Positions 36,101-42,706 of a stretch of DNA of 64,000 nt are shown here, in pieces. Numbering within the stretch: the stretch's first letter is position 1; every line of letters begins with the position of its first letter. The notes under the pieces are model-generated. The model did no database searches, was not told where the DNA came from, and saw only the letters and a program-made list of their open reading frames with translations. The position numbers and the translations under genes were made by a program. Source of the stretch: Blattamonas nauphoetae (taxonomy: Eukaryota; Preaxostyla; Oxymonadida); the NCBI GenBank assembly GCA_033064195.1, contig JARBJD010000195.1, positions 1 to 64,000 of the forward strand. The letters run 5' to 3'.

Positions 36101-39100
36101 GATCGATCGAAGCACATCCATACCGTGTCTGAGCGAGGTGAGGAGCTGCTTGTTGAACGTGTCGCCGAACGGATTCAGCCACGACATCACAATCTCAATC
36201 AGATCTCGCTTGAGTGAGTCCATCCGAAGAACGACGCATCCGTGCCGCTCTTCAAACGACGATTGGGAAATCTCACTCATCAGCTCAACGAGCAACGACA
36301 CAATCTGCTTGAATTCTTTCGCAGACGCGTTTGGAGCAGGATAGAGCGGCTTGACTCGCTTCTCCGTCTCGTCCGACTCGGTCGACGGACGGACAGGAGT
36401 GGATGGATCCGACGAGGTGAGAAGTGGAGGCGACATTTTTGGTGTCGAGATGTCAGACTTGTCTGGGAACAGGCTCGGCAAGGAATGAGACTGAGTGGAA
36501 GTGTCGTCGTCGGGAGTGTTTGCGGAGATGGCGAGGAGAGATGTTTGGAGTGACACGACCTGCCTCGCAACGATTTGCTGGAGAACATCCGAGAGGTGTT
36601 GGAACTCGTGCGGGATCTGAGGAAAGACTGGTTCGTTCCCATCGTGGCCCTTCTCCAAGAGAGACGCGAGCGAGCTGATCGGGTTTGTCGTCCACAATTT
36701 GGTGAATTTTGAGAACTGGGCTTTGAAGGCGTCGATTTTCATTTCTGTCGCTCGCACAACATTCGTGATTGTGTCATACGCAGAGAAAGCGATGTCGGAG
36801 GAGTGGAGAACGCCTGAAGGGGAGTACAGCTGAACCAGCGCGTCCATGAACGAGGGGAAGGTTGTGATTGGTGAAGCTTGCCCAGCTGTTGTCTCTTGTT
36901 GGAGATGGATCTGTTCTTGCGAACTGGTCGATGCTGGTTCTTGAGACTTGCCAAGATCGGTTTCGGGGAAAAGGAGAAGAATGCTTGTCTGTCTGGTTCC
37001 GTCGGGAGAGAGTTTGGTCTGCAGACTCACTGGAATCTCAAATAAGATGCTGCCAGAGCTGATGTCATCAGCAAGAGCATGGAGGGCCTGTTCTTGACTT
37101 GACGCAAACGACGTTGCGAATTCCTTGTCGATTGTATCGAAAACATCATCCAAACTGTTCACTCTGTTCGATTGCAGTTTGGTCTGTGCTCGAATTTGTG
37201 CCATTTTGGAGTCGATCAGCATCATTTTCGACCGGCGAGCAGCGAGTGTCTCCTTCGTGTGGTTTGCAAAAGCTGTGATCGATATCTGCTCGCATGGCTT
37301 TTCCCATGCTACCAATGCTGTTTTCTGGGAGAGTTCGGAGATGTACAACTTTTTGGCATGTTGAAGGAACGAGTACGTTTGATCGAATTTTTTCGCTGAA
37401 TTCACGCAAGATTCAACAAATCTCGATAAATTTGGGTTTGACCAGGAATATTTTGTCAATCCTTCGTCGAAATATCGGTATATTTCCTTAATTTGGGGCC
37501 AGAGGAAGTCCTTTTCGGCTGGATTGAGGCTAGCAATCGTAGATTGAGTATGTCCAAGAAATGAAACGAGAGACGTCCGTAAAAGCCTCAGATGAAGGAT
37601 TTGAGAGAGTGTATGATCGTTTTTCGGAGATGTGGTGACGAGGAGATGCTTGCAGGTTTGAAGGACGAGCGGGAGTGAGTGAGGGATGAGAGGAGCAACT
37701 TTAATGGACGTGTGATGGGTGCTTTGCACAAACACAAAAGAAGCGAAATGAGAGACATCCATAAAGGCTGTCACGTTGAGCATGTCGTTGAGAGTAGAAT
37801 TTGAGTGCTCGATTAACTGTTTGATCGTGTCTGAGCAGTACAGATGCAGTTCAGAGAGTGTACCCAACTTATAGCCTTCTTTGGTGCGCAAATTTTTGAT
37901 GGTGAAGGTGCAACCAAGACGATTCTGGAGAATTAACAGAGGGAGGAGAGCTGCATTGATTCTGTGATACTTCCGTGTGAGTTCGCGATTGTAAACAACA
38001 GCAGAGACGCTTGCTGGCAGAAGATTGGTATCCACCTCGCTTGAAAGGTATAATTTCGTGGTGTATGGAGAAACGAATGCGGCGAGCGTGGATACCAGTG
38101 TTTGGCCGGCATGAAGAAAGAAAGGTGAAAAATGATGATCATCGATAAATAACGTTAATAGAAGGCAGGAGATGCTGCTGATAACAGAAAAACTGCTTCG
38201 TTTAGTGACAGTAGCGAGAATGACATGGAAGGCTGTTGACAGTGTTGACTGAATCGTTTTTCGAATCGAGCGAATCCAGGTGTGTATTCTAGGCGACCTT
38301 AAATCAGCAAGAAGCGACGGAAGAGAGCTGGCGATCCACCTTGTGAGAGAATTGATGAGTGTTTGAAAGATCAGCTGAGTGTCACGACTATGCTGATAAG
38401 AGAAAGGATAGTGCAACACATGAGTGAGAAAAGTGTGTGTTCGTGCGATGGTGATGAATAGTTCCGACGCGAGCGCCAATGTTCGGATGGATGTGAGGGG
38501 GGCCATCCACAGCGACGCGGTCTCCGTTGCAGAGGATCCTATCGTTGTTGATTCTTGCTCAAGGATGAATTGAAGATCAGATGTGCAACTGGCGGCTCCT
38601 TTAATCCGATTGAGAGTGTATGAATCAAGAACATTTTCAGGAAGTTTGGATGACATGAAGAGAGGAGTTCTGACTGGCCTGAACAGGTCTTCCTCTTCCA
38701 GACTGGCTGGAATGAAGGATGAGGTTGCTAGAGGAGGTTTAGATGGAAGAAAAGTGAATTTCTCGGCGTGATGTTGAATTAGGGTGCTGAGATCATTCAC
38801 TGGGCGAAATTGAGATTGTGGGGTAAGAACGTGGAATAATGTTTTATCAACAAAGCAATACATGAGAAATGTAAGTAAAGGAGTGATAAAGTTCGCAAGT
38901 GGGTGGAATTTTTGGAGTTGAATTGTGATTCTGACAATTGCGTGGAACAGGGAGAGTGAAGATGGAAAATGGTCCGAGGATACGAGAAGAAAGGAGGTAG
39001 TCATTGTGGAAAGTTTGTGGAGGAGTGGTATTTGGCCTTCCAAGGCATGTTGGAGAGACAATAGAGTCGATCTGGTGGAAGAGTGAAGTTGGGGCCTATC

Positions 39101-39424
39101 ACTTTGGATCAAACGATCAGATGAGAAAAAAGATGGTGATAGAGCCACATGTATGTTGTGAAGAACGCATTGAAAGAAGTAACATAGTTGATTCGGAGAT
39201 ATTGAGGGAGGAATGTTGCGAAATGGTTCGAAGCACGAGTTAAGGACAATTTGAGGTATTTGAGTTGAATGCTGATGACAAGTGGAGAGGAGAGGTTGTG
39301 AGAGATCGGTGGCCCGAGCCACACATCTCATGGACAAATGTGTGAGCCAAATGAAGATCGAACCATGGACGATGGTTCGTGACACTGGTTGTGACAAAAT
39401 GTTTAAATCAGATTCCAAAAGCAT
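21122..39424 (-). CDS. Giant dynein-like heavy chain with lost P-loops
   Basis: One unbroken frame of about 6,100 codons from the ATG at 39424 (the frame is open to 39718, but that part overlaps the lipase gene). Dynein order is recognisable: an N-terminal helical tail; a linker with DSDFFWLTPAD, comparable to the DFEWxxQLR box; AAA1 near residue 2050; AAA2 near 2460; AAA3 near 2890; AAA4 near 3300; a helical stalk region; AAA5 near 4195 (MPNLYSIYGITNPQLSPNV, comparable to the NPHYxPEV segment); AAA6 near 5735 (VWTSLGQGRVPVSWA, comparable to SLGQGQ). Only AAA2 keeps a P-loop (GQSGSGKN, residues 2461-2468), and its Walker B position reads WLVFRIRTA instead of WxxFDG. AAA1 reads MLCSDETYGDV where GPAGTGKTE is expected, with SFVLLDRIDTLS for Walker B; AAA3 reads LDDSSIKGRSYTK; AAA4 reads FSQSSHTTNMML. 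Typical heavy chains are about 4,600 residues, so this one is roughly 1,500 longer. It probably cannot hydrolyse ATP at AAA1. A role as a structural or regulatory partner in axonemal or axostylar arrays is conceivable but is inference. Stop is TAG. Confidence 0.75.
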   Translation of the reverse strand: MLLESDLNILSQPVSRTIVHGSIFIWLTHLSMRCVARATDLSQPLLSTCHQHSTQIPQIVLNSCFEPFRNIPPSISPNQLCYFFQCVLHNIHVALSPSFFSSDRLIQSDRPQLHSSTRSTLLSLQHALEGQIPLLHKLSTMTTSFLLVSSDHFPSSLSLFHAIVRITIQLQKFHPLANFITPLLTFLMYCFVDKTLFHVLTPQSQFRPVNDLSTLIQHHAEKFTFLPSKPPLATSSFIPASLEEEDLFRPVRTPLFMSSKLPENVLDSYTLNRIKGAASCTSDLQFILEQESTTIGSSATETASLWMAPLTSIRTLALASELFITIARTHTFLTHVLHYPFSYQHSRDTQLIFQTLINSLTRWIASSLPSLLADLRSPRIHTWIRSIRKTIQSTLSTAFHVILATVTKRSSFSVISSISCLLLTLFIDDHHFSPFFLHAGQTLVSTLAAFVSPYTTKLYLSSEVDTNLLPASVSAVVYNRELTRKYHRINAALLPLLILQNRLGCTFTIKNLRTKEGYKLGTLSELHLYCSDTIKQLIEHSNSTLNDMLNVTAFMDVSHFASFVFVQSTHHTSIKVAPLIPHSLPLVLQTCKHLLVTTSPKNDHTLSQILHLRLLRTSLVSFLGHTQSTIASLNPAEKDFLWPQIKEIYRYFDEGLTKYSWSNPNLSRFVESCVNSAKKFDQTYSFLQHAKKLYISELSQKTALVAWEKPCEQISITAFANHTKETLAARRSKMMLIDSKMAQIRAQTKLQSNRVNSLDDVFDTIDKEFATSFASSQEQALHALADDISSGSILFEIPVSLQTKLSPDGTRQTSILLLFPETDLGKSQEPASTSSQEQIHLQQETTAGQASPITTFPSFMDALVQLYSPSGVLHSSDIAFSAYDTITNVVRATEMKIDAFKAQFSKFTKLWTTNPISSLASLLEKGHDGNEPVFPQIPHEFQHLSDVLQQIVARQVVSLQTSLLAISANTPDDDTSTQSHSLPSLFPDKSDISTPKMSPPLLTSSDPSTPVRPSTESDETEKRVKPLYPAPNASAKEFKQIVSLLVELMSEISQSSFEERHGCVVLRMDSLKRDLIEIVMSWLNPFGDTFNKQLLTSLRHGMDVLRSIKHGFNTNLADISFEEKLQVVHHFNKCGECFEEMAEFQREMNDRLEFAVRSISVKSDALRQELSRFGELWETMRQNEWRLYSHQMQQLEDTVLTELHSIHAAHQTAVHNFLDQLQTGPGVPRRLSAGTLLAKSQLVHLNTRLAQLEKEQERVETLWRLFNPDKAITASVFSTARDILNRLSELWGIIGRAEVHFEQGVLNETWSVFVSNSENRTDPSILSDLDTITLPVSFNVLPSFRAIVKEHTDFVAFFARLATHPLSSLDWDSIVSILLKFTPNQHHIDTTSLAQRLVDGNVLLADLRRLFSTSALDKLRLKEESLERRDKVWEQVKEMLEYYNTFSLPTPRSVFVLTPNHDPDTPKQFTIQIKTVDRAELDRLRNSTHSPHFPRFDIRVLNWLLFVGKRDADLLCTLLRTENTSMMRKELDVLMFVVDNVVSLCTQIHRICSLFDEAAVLDESGMDRLVGIDLADMKQAMHDTTHSLNSLKCFASQSISGVVASLRSFNERLVSSKLKRPASSPKLALRPSPSNSNSPASMPNSSKIHNSILVQIFAKPRRLISGIAASRVNSSLTRLNFTGTTSALILESVETTHNDRLVLSRTSLPFPPSSNCLSFPLALQRAIEDELHGLTVAQMNTLHSTSFVAWLMTALHRSIFLRTDRMMQIIPLVIEEWFSSSVSRLADGLSSDDVHSALLGFVRLLDDLNTSITFLMTLQRCNELTLHNGSPFNSVVSVMEERRIQTGQTKTESRTRPQVTLDSDFFWLTPADSIDEESEAETTKEARNAMVVVSLTRQRETEKKAHHLIALFIRVLLQVRQRALVIQAYLTHAQVLQLESPETVLPSISAEEMEMIANDLPVRAISIGIISDLSHSLRRTLHVTFDADTLSFSHPFPEADVSLDQLDPWANIPHRFDLLPGLSSFPTQPTTSQTTWMRSAVRMAFVDAISGTFSVGGVCMLCSDETYGDVSSLLSDFAASLGAHLKIVPCSMLTWHTSIQRVLFDAVCEGSFVLLDRIDTLSPSTLTLLSEWMTTIQEFRKTASLSKDHTILFELDRLRAELSLPLKPSFISTTFMTDSDTHHTPSAISATLRCLSIEPLPAAALLTPLLLEQGFCYAESLAKTFSEFTDAMLAVIMTRLSDFTPQTKKHLSSTEYLNWVARTAGEFLRTYLFELRNEYFPSEHHARVDLIAHFDLLLHSPSCLCAPHLFTNSSLFDEQSEQVHRSVEMDAMKATVNHFLHEVWLPLAVQSHNDNLYEKKDEMNRLPLPRIDGILNRLVDSFFPSPVMVDPKESSSDQSPGYILPRPVVPDQILNELAPVAVHMLEVHRKVSGLSTDHTQLLNIIKMYRTVENDVFSVIQGQSGSGKNTVLSLVKVLFETQHSVNIRLININHTDIIAHLNSTRPVAVIHKHLLNKLQSVFDSDRTEKTGKDILESLPLHSDPNSVLAMLEQSPEPVEDDDPPPIWLVFRIRTATLPKNTPVTYDSWFGCHFRTNGNSLHLITPDEQDFLLPRHSRLILQMEASITRIPLQITVSHRTISVAQPSASVAFWLYESWARRMHGKVDPDELYATVATLRSMTPTLFAFLHFKDGTVVHSKHGRLNIIGCVRTVTTLMESLIVLHMANIRTPIDSQIMTLFLSFSVTWGFLGHLCDAGRVKIGFMEWLEGWVKEHEQYENEEYFNMKQALSKDASEFEGNSRPVTESFNCTALIHQLFPDARFFKSGSVFDFVPDTVSKEFVHLADLEASHSIFGPAHTPTTSFGILNNFMPFIQLVFPVLLLAFSGRPTIILDDSSIKGRSYTKVFSAAIAHTLSNIHVADTASIYVCPHSKHYGLNIHLTPDKFNHTVTAQLQRLCHNFTDSVFVSRCPYAPLLVHVTAQPNETKDGHPTLPEKKGETTPNGAISSFVHFAKTKVLETIDGGRKMIGRNPTVLTMTDAVLFTSSADPNYTAYCGVLACQPPSCTDLATLFVNLWKQSSALATCDVSSPDSLGLPSSSGRPGIVQNFVFETVIPAILHISEQIKQREEVLVHPTTNALLNGLQSFCHANQTITTTPENLNQLLRWELERVFCSPQQSPSQVAIVKKIITHSLSIFNQSTQDYNRSPTTPHEAESKTDKADTLFEMIMVQSGVEVRIYPHSRGSIPPPLVHVVPGQAGKFSPMLASCGVLALSSDFLKQLLHLSETILTVSEPLIVFSQSSHTTNMMLKAVSSVNGLVTRQTQVPHTPRTVKPFLDILADFVVECGHGSLLQDITFLAQMQDRSSLELKINTSYTYESPIVLTPQQSYFCPQPPILLEDVNLVPSREGIFELEFMHAKTEYQQFVFLLQYVLRDGQAPTPLRPKYEALTGEEKDVFAVDSFEDVCLYLFRRMAWGLERKGKTECTNQTIQALLWHAAEHTEIVIKTHTAFTIDVVAFLGPLAAFSSWFTVPELTKEIRDTVATAILEPVFATLPNMWTKLTQSDETLHHDEDNAFANSSSIFRQRVIETTSELFALVVEFAKKQGNCRTLFGCSQSDPNLGLEYTPEPSAADFVDFVQYFAQFVKLFCKYEEIHTKELTSALASIYSFPTKAKLLQGYLSHVQLNGRLHDPHEIVKSRLAEISTEMLSLNQALAELQSVEQSFPLSTQPTGELATLQEILGRAYSSLINITTSSLEDLRDVHMSSPPLQDLYNLLLLMVPLDSSKPPTTYHAAHILQAMWEFDVSLQPLQKMSSIRLKLHAITPQSQLPLYPAVILHVWNWIDDTTLFRIESESQTSVSRSKLMNIVKGCAISNRQFKIRTILEGLTTEQKSLTIFLTEPNLAERMEEIVEVLIEEMRLVENLSQMIKELNESVTSELLTMTVLKKEIVTSALSVAATMCLLHRFIPKQNYFFVKTLVDPLLEEKRLIMGKTADVMNVLFRFNHHVFTDSSLMSLSSSPRDRGSFGSANRLNLSLWQSLPAVLELHSLETVCCSTQQLTPELLPIVNFAPNRNGDTCLSGRHYNFNGQLDRIHTAKHHLNEEDRPDFLVFSGPHELANRVFLKILFASGFFYLTYCIFPLSNSHFTDVLSPNTHIPFTARVRVPLIFDRLSVFTGFQRTPSRDMPNLYSIYGITNPQLSPNVISLKNVNCLQNIHEMLKTIADQASPPPPTPFSARSTIGMPKMLRKRDSKAHLSAVKKTSELRTAVILVDVGENTMTREVEEIVMQYSACKSQRLSTIFISRANIGNEVLTNSMFQLTLPSPTPEKGTQSATVTYSLPLSFDLILVAPKDENERLSGLWVEHTYAIPIVPNEAIFKNALYSPTHRAVSVTASSLGPKDAQGDVPTLTRRMASVRETQKTVSAFFSSCLRHINHFVNDQSFPFMSIPHSTQHDPLRLSLLPTHHFHPLTNPASLSITRSQSDLDLTEKKSEDPQVLRGEHLHSSGQNDDYLSQSMGRWVVVPQSPRLSSRERSHSLSFLDSVMSPGSAHPESPLTRHSVHSLSASHSPTISLANSALSAQSDFGFSNGAEFNLEPSVILDELVVNEVLPSNSIYSVLLSLSTRNVPNLQMDATLQQLRTWLMGLDHAEQEWRNAVRHLLNTYDWEEKNIWPFVEISAIFSFGYLRIHSMPFGQNSPALWNRQTFETVLSVASAIIEDADGTARIVTSTHDSFIKAPTPKPADLILSHQQSPAGKDDTRKGIRMVPTLPKRVVTMMIEQLAHSFLTLFHQTSSSLSDYTSLVFHILLQLQKGEKTELSALEKSILLSPLTVCLHSLEDATFAAKQARSPTPVAHRVVLFAEIVQLQLPLQSGIFQAAGLMPVNPAAEWLPNHAWKNAFTLAAICPSFRPFVLDLHSGVSSLFAIIDHIPVTNPKEEEVVHSLLFPIASAGISQTLHATITTSFDREAANLIADSLFDVSAPVGLTQTEQKRQKQVLLDRIVKGMRVKTKQEQTRVRTDFHSEKSFHAFEMEELIEHDDSAFDGSPPHRSSLPHVFTVWREWFSHDFNYILPIPNIEMDGLTTLQRILFFDALLLKTTDKLVTTAINEAPLLGHYAALFELSSLSLAHPANDRIYRTRSFPFVFVHSESLQTLLQNSYNMHDRVYTPGKQFFRVVLLFFQRQPFSSFIPMDDVAATLTAYTSKINHRVTTVKCGQFARRVMTEEFETDQRMGQMESAELWARAWQFAETTLTELWEEQGWIIVEGLEKTSVGFVRAFSMWAESHFLDASDIEGESTSVLWVFIPDGTNDAETRTLDALSPRLCQSTRMTIRQATTFRTMMLSYLTSIPSIAQKETRMKVVRHYDPHAHRAAQTYRSVFFLLTAATALHASITLYLDTVMKQKKDVEMVSDTRSIRTILNLLIQPGVVDNQPRSDTASRRPDGWNLWRLKEAILKRAYGYMHGSISSKQLMAVANHIISHDSLFSEHAVPLVPGLAPPSSNQFVTSIAAVLKQIMSSAMSEREMTQFFVRPTTEMDGIRDHLDQNRAQIMFRSVLQLDLTFLPFLKSESSLVYDLTTNPKNTVLSASHALSNQRAFAVGCNDRTDFTFNMNATYHPFVLARLWKESALIIQRDFPNITAVSNALISTYLTEAAIPLHMVVLVFDLAFTITQIESIRKFGAVLPLYLTSDKNDPTDSDVTISKSLLFDSISLTAQNAFLPQMMHFLSRFSADSLLVWTSLGQGRVPVSWACPSTSGLRHASSPLNPTNQPRVLQWLNQVVSMWKQAHSFTNAFEMIRTANMIEDAHSKHPSDRHNTQILLHISLGLMANPDGFVVGCLTDITQSLRHMDIEKKRSALQHEDHEARHLLNITRRQNTAPFVPPSQLPSLTQTSSFVALQKYSHLPTILSEFHQVVTPLSQRDLTIHLYPAHLSSLPHSIVSPDNPASNVFSLRFIGLSVDSVSSLTFLPSQHTLAPLTKSRLNTALSSLVLPNPRHGLVCATEPTSAALLLPSVTQRGVNGMGTIPLAPCVVIDGVKKIRNIGLNVKHRLLTTPLLFHALSTPINKMFVVFDDERHIDESDTSHPNIAPSIRFLDSTMSPLLSSLAQP

Positions 39425-39521
39425 GAAACATATATCTGAACAATGAATGAAAGTATTATGAGCTTGAAGCGCTTCGTGAGCCCGCTGAAAGATACAACTT
39501 CGGGTCAAATTAAGAATACGA

Positions 39522-42500
39522 TTAGTGTACGTCTGGAATCTCATTTCCCACCCCCTCTTCCACCCGCGCTTCTCCCTCATCAACCTGGCTCTGCTGATTG
39601 ACCGTTGGGATCGCTGCTTCGGGAATCTCCTGTTTTGTATGTGGTTCGCTCGTCTTCCCTCGCGTCTTCTTCTGAATCGAAAACTCAAACGGGAACTCCT
39701 TCGCCAACCCCTCCGCAATCCCCAACCACTTCCTCCTCATCCGCTCCTTCTGCTCTCTGATCCTGCCTCGCCCGCTGTGGCTCCCTTCAATCGTCCCCCA
39801 CCCCAGCTCGCACAGATGGTCGGCGTCCCAGATCTCGCCTGTGAAGAACTCGTCACACCATGCTTGGCTCTTCAATGACACCATACCGTCGTTGAACGAG
39901 TAGTGTGTCCACTGATCCGATCCGTAGTGCGAGAAGGACGACAGGAACGACGCTGCTGCTCCTGTGGGCTGTCGGGGCTTGATTGGGGTTGTGTTTGTGG
40001 TGGCTGGCTTGCGGATGAGAGGGGGAGTGGAAGCGACGGGAGTGGTGGAGTGGAGAGTGTGGAGCGAGTTGCTGTGATCTGTCGAGCGAGGGTAGAAGAG
40101 TTGGGATGACGGAGGCTGTGTGCGTATTTGCGGATGAGTCTGCCTTTTCCATTCGTCCCGCTCTCGTCTTCCGTTCTGCCGCAGATTGGCACAGATCGGA
40201 CTTGAGTTTCGGAAGGCTGGGGGCATTGGAGAGGGCGGGAGGGGGTTGTGTGAAGGGGAGAGGCGAGGGATGGAGGCGACTGGCGAGGAAGGAGGAGTGT
40301 TGCTGTGGCTTCGATGTCGACGAGGAGTGGTGCGTGCAGGTGGCTGCGGGAACGTGGAAGGGAAGATGGGGAAGGAAGAGGAGGGTGGAATGCTAGTTGG
40401 GGAGGCTGGCTGTGTCTGATCCGGAATCACAAATTGGAAGTGTGAGGGGATGGGAGGGGATGCTGGGGATAGAATATTGTGTGGGTGAGGAGTGAGTGGG
40501 ATTGGCTGCGAATGCAGCACTTCCGAAGTTTGGGTGTGGGAGTTGGGATCCTGTCTGAGCGTGTGGAAGGACGGGAGAGGTGTTGTGACAGTGATCACAG
40601 CATCTGAAAAGGCACTGTCTGTGCGGGGAAGGAAAGACATCACGGCAGGGGCGCGAGATGGAGTGGTGGCGAATGCGGGGACAGGAGAAGGGGCGACAGG
40701 GGTTGAGAGGGGAGAAAGAGGGAGGTGCGGGGGTGTTTGTGGCTGTGGAGGCTGTTGGGTGGGGCTGGACGTGTTGCGACGAGATGCGAGTGCTCTGTGG
40801 ATGGTCGGGGCAGGCGATGGTTCTTCTTCGGATTGCTCACCTTCAATGTCGTCTTCTGCAAGGATTTCAGATTGTTCTTCTTCTTTGTCTTCCTCATTAT
40901 CCATCGCAGCTGCTTTTTCTCGTGTGATTCGCTTGATTTCCGCTGTTTCCCACTCTGACCATTCTCCGGCTTGAGTCCGGCGCTCGTTCTCCGCTATGAT
41001 CGGTGCTGATTCCTCCATCGGCCACATAACCCGCTGGTCGACCAAATCATACCTCTCCATCTGCTCCAGCACCCCAAACAAGACGCGGAGGACGCAGTGC
41101 TGCCCGAATCGCTCTCGGACTCCACAATAGGTCCGCTGAGGCACCCCGCACGTCAGTTCAAAGTACTTCGCACGAGTGTTGAACTCCTCCACCTGCGACG
41201 GGAGAATGTCAATCAAACCGTTGATATCGATTCCCAACATTCTGAAATCGGGTGCCGTGTCGACCTGAGCATAATATTCTCGGAGGAGTACGATTTCCTC
41301 GACACACTCTGTGAGAGGTGCCACATTCCCGACTCCTGCCACTAGATCTGCGAAGGGGAGTGCAGCTTCGGCTGTGTTTTCTTTTTCCGGCAGTTCATCC
41401 CATGATGTATTTGTTTTCCCAGGACTAGGCGTTGGTCCACTATTAAAAACATGAGGTGGGGTGGCTTGTGGGGACGATTGGGTCGAGGAGATCCGAACCA
41501 TCCGAGGGGGAAATGGGTTGGATGGAAGTGTGTTGGAGTTGATGGTAAGGAAGTTCATTGACTCCACAAGGTCGTCATCCATCTCAAAGAACGACGATAG
41601 TTCGCTTGTGGATGAATTCGTGCTTTGGGAGTGGGAGGAAAACTGGCTTTCAAGATCGTGTGGGGGAGAACTCAGATCGTCTCTATCGCTTGACATATTA
41701 CCCCCATCTTCCAACCTCGATAGGACGAAGTCCTCATCATGTCCGATGAACGCCCGCGATTGCGTCGGATGTCTTCTTTTTCTTCCCAACTTCTCTTTTT
41801 GTTGTGATGGGAAGACGACACGCTTCAGCTTTGCTTCCCTCTTTGGCCGATCCAAAGTGCCAAGTGAGAGTGTGGGACTTGAGAATTTTTTGGCCAAACG
41901 GGAAAGGACCGACGAATCTTTCGTGTAAGTGGGTGGGATCGGAATTCGGAGTTTTGAGTCAGGCACATATCCATAAACAGAGGGGAGTGGACGCTCTCGA
42001 AGTATTGTCCGGCCTCGTCCCACTTCCTTGTGGGCTTGACGGAGGGCATCACGGTAGGGATAACCAAATGGCGTGCAGTGAAGCAGCCACCAAACTGTCA
42101 TGGTACCGTGGTGTGGAACAGCGATATGTGTGATTGATGCAATATGCTGAAAATGGAGAAAGAGATTGGGTAATGATTTTTATATGTGAGACAGACTCGG
42201 TGGAAGCGTTCGTTACGCGAATGGTACATCATTTTTCTGGCATCAAGACCACCCATCGAATGACATATTAAATGAACTTTGTCAACATTCAATCGAGCCA
42301 TGAGATCTTCAATTGATCGTTTCATATTCTACGGAAAAAACGAGAGAATATATGTGCTAGAACGAACAAAAATACTTGTGCCCTTTCGACGACGGATCGA
42401 AGGCATGGAGGATCAATTATTTCTGCATAGAATCCGGCCTTTACCAAGGTTGTTCGGATACGATTAAAATAGTTCATCCAGTCTAGCATATCATGCTTAT

Positions 42501-42628
42501 CTGTCTTGAAAAGGCGAGCTGTAATGATGTCCACTCGGCCAATTCCAGGACAGAGACAGATTGGGTATGTTCCTATATAAATGAAGAAACGAGCATAACA
42601 CACGAAATTTACGAACTGACCCACTCAT
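39522..42628 (-). CDS. Family I-type lipase with two disordered insertions
   Basis: A triacylglycerol-lipase-like alpha/beta hydrolase of 989 residues in four exons: 42628-42613, 42572-42376, 42328-42197 and 42146-39522. The introns are 40, 47 and 50 nt with GT-AG ends, and splicing gives exactly 990 codons. Exon 1 is only 16 nt and supplies MSGSV plus one base. The core reads TYPICLCPGIGRVDII (oxyanion strand), VHLICHSMGGLDAR (Ser95) and ASITHIAVPHHGTMT. Asp868 in SFNDGMVS and His892 in DADHLCELGW complete a plausible triad. Between Ser and Asp lie about 770 residues. A Ser-rich stretch (about 190-375) precedes a conserved lid-like segment (LPSQVEEFNTRAKYF), and a Pro/Ser/Thr-rich stretch (about 530-840) follows it. 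The usual lipase core is about 300 residues. No clear signal peptide, so it may be cytosolic. The dynein-like gene starts 97 bp downstream. Stop is TAA. Confidence 0.85.
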
Positions 42629-42706
42629 AAAACGTAATGTACACTAAAAAGGGTATTTGTTCACCAAGAAATGGAAAGAATGGGAATTTCGGATCGAACT
42701 CCGCCA

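Noticed and set aside
39424-39718. Extra 98 N-terminal codons of the dynein-like frame
   Set aside because: The first 66 codons overlap the 3' end of the lipase gene, are Arg-rich shadow sequence and do not start with ATG; the next ATG clear of the overlap is at 39424.
42671-42706. Upstream in-frame ATG of the kinase gene
   Set aside because: Sequence upstream of 42707 is not conserved in the second copy, whereas the sequence from the 42707 ATG onward is.
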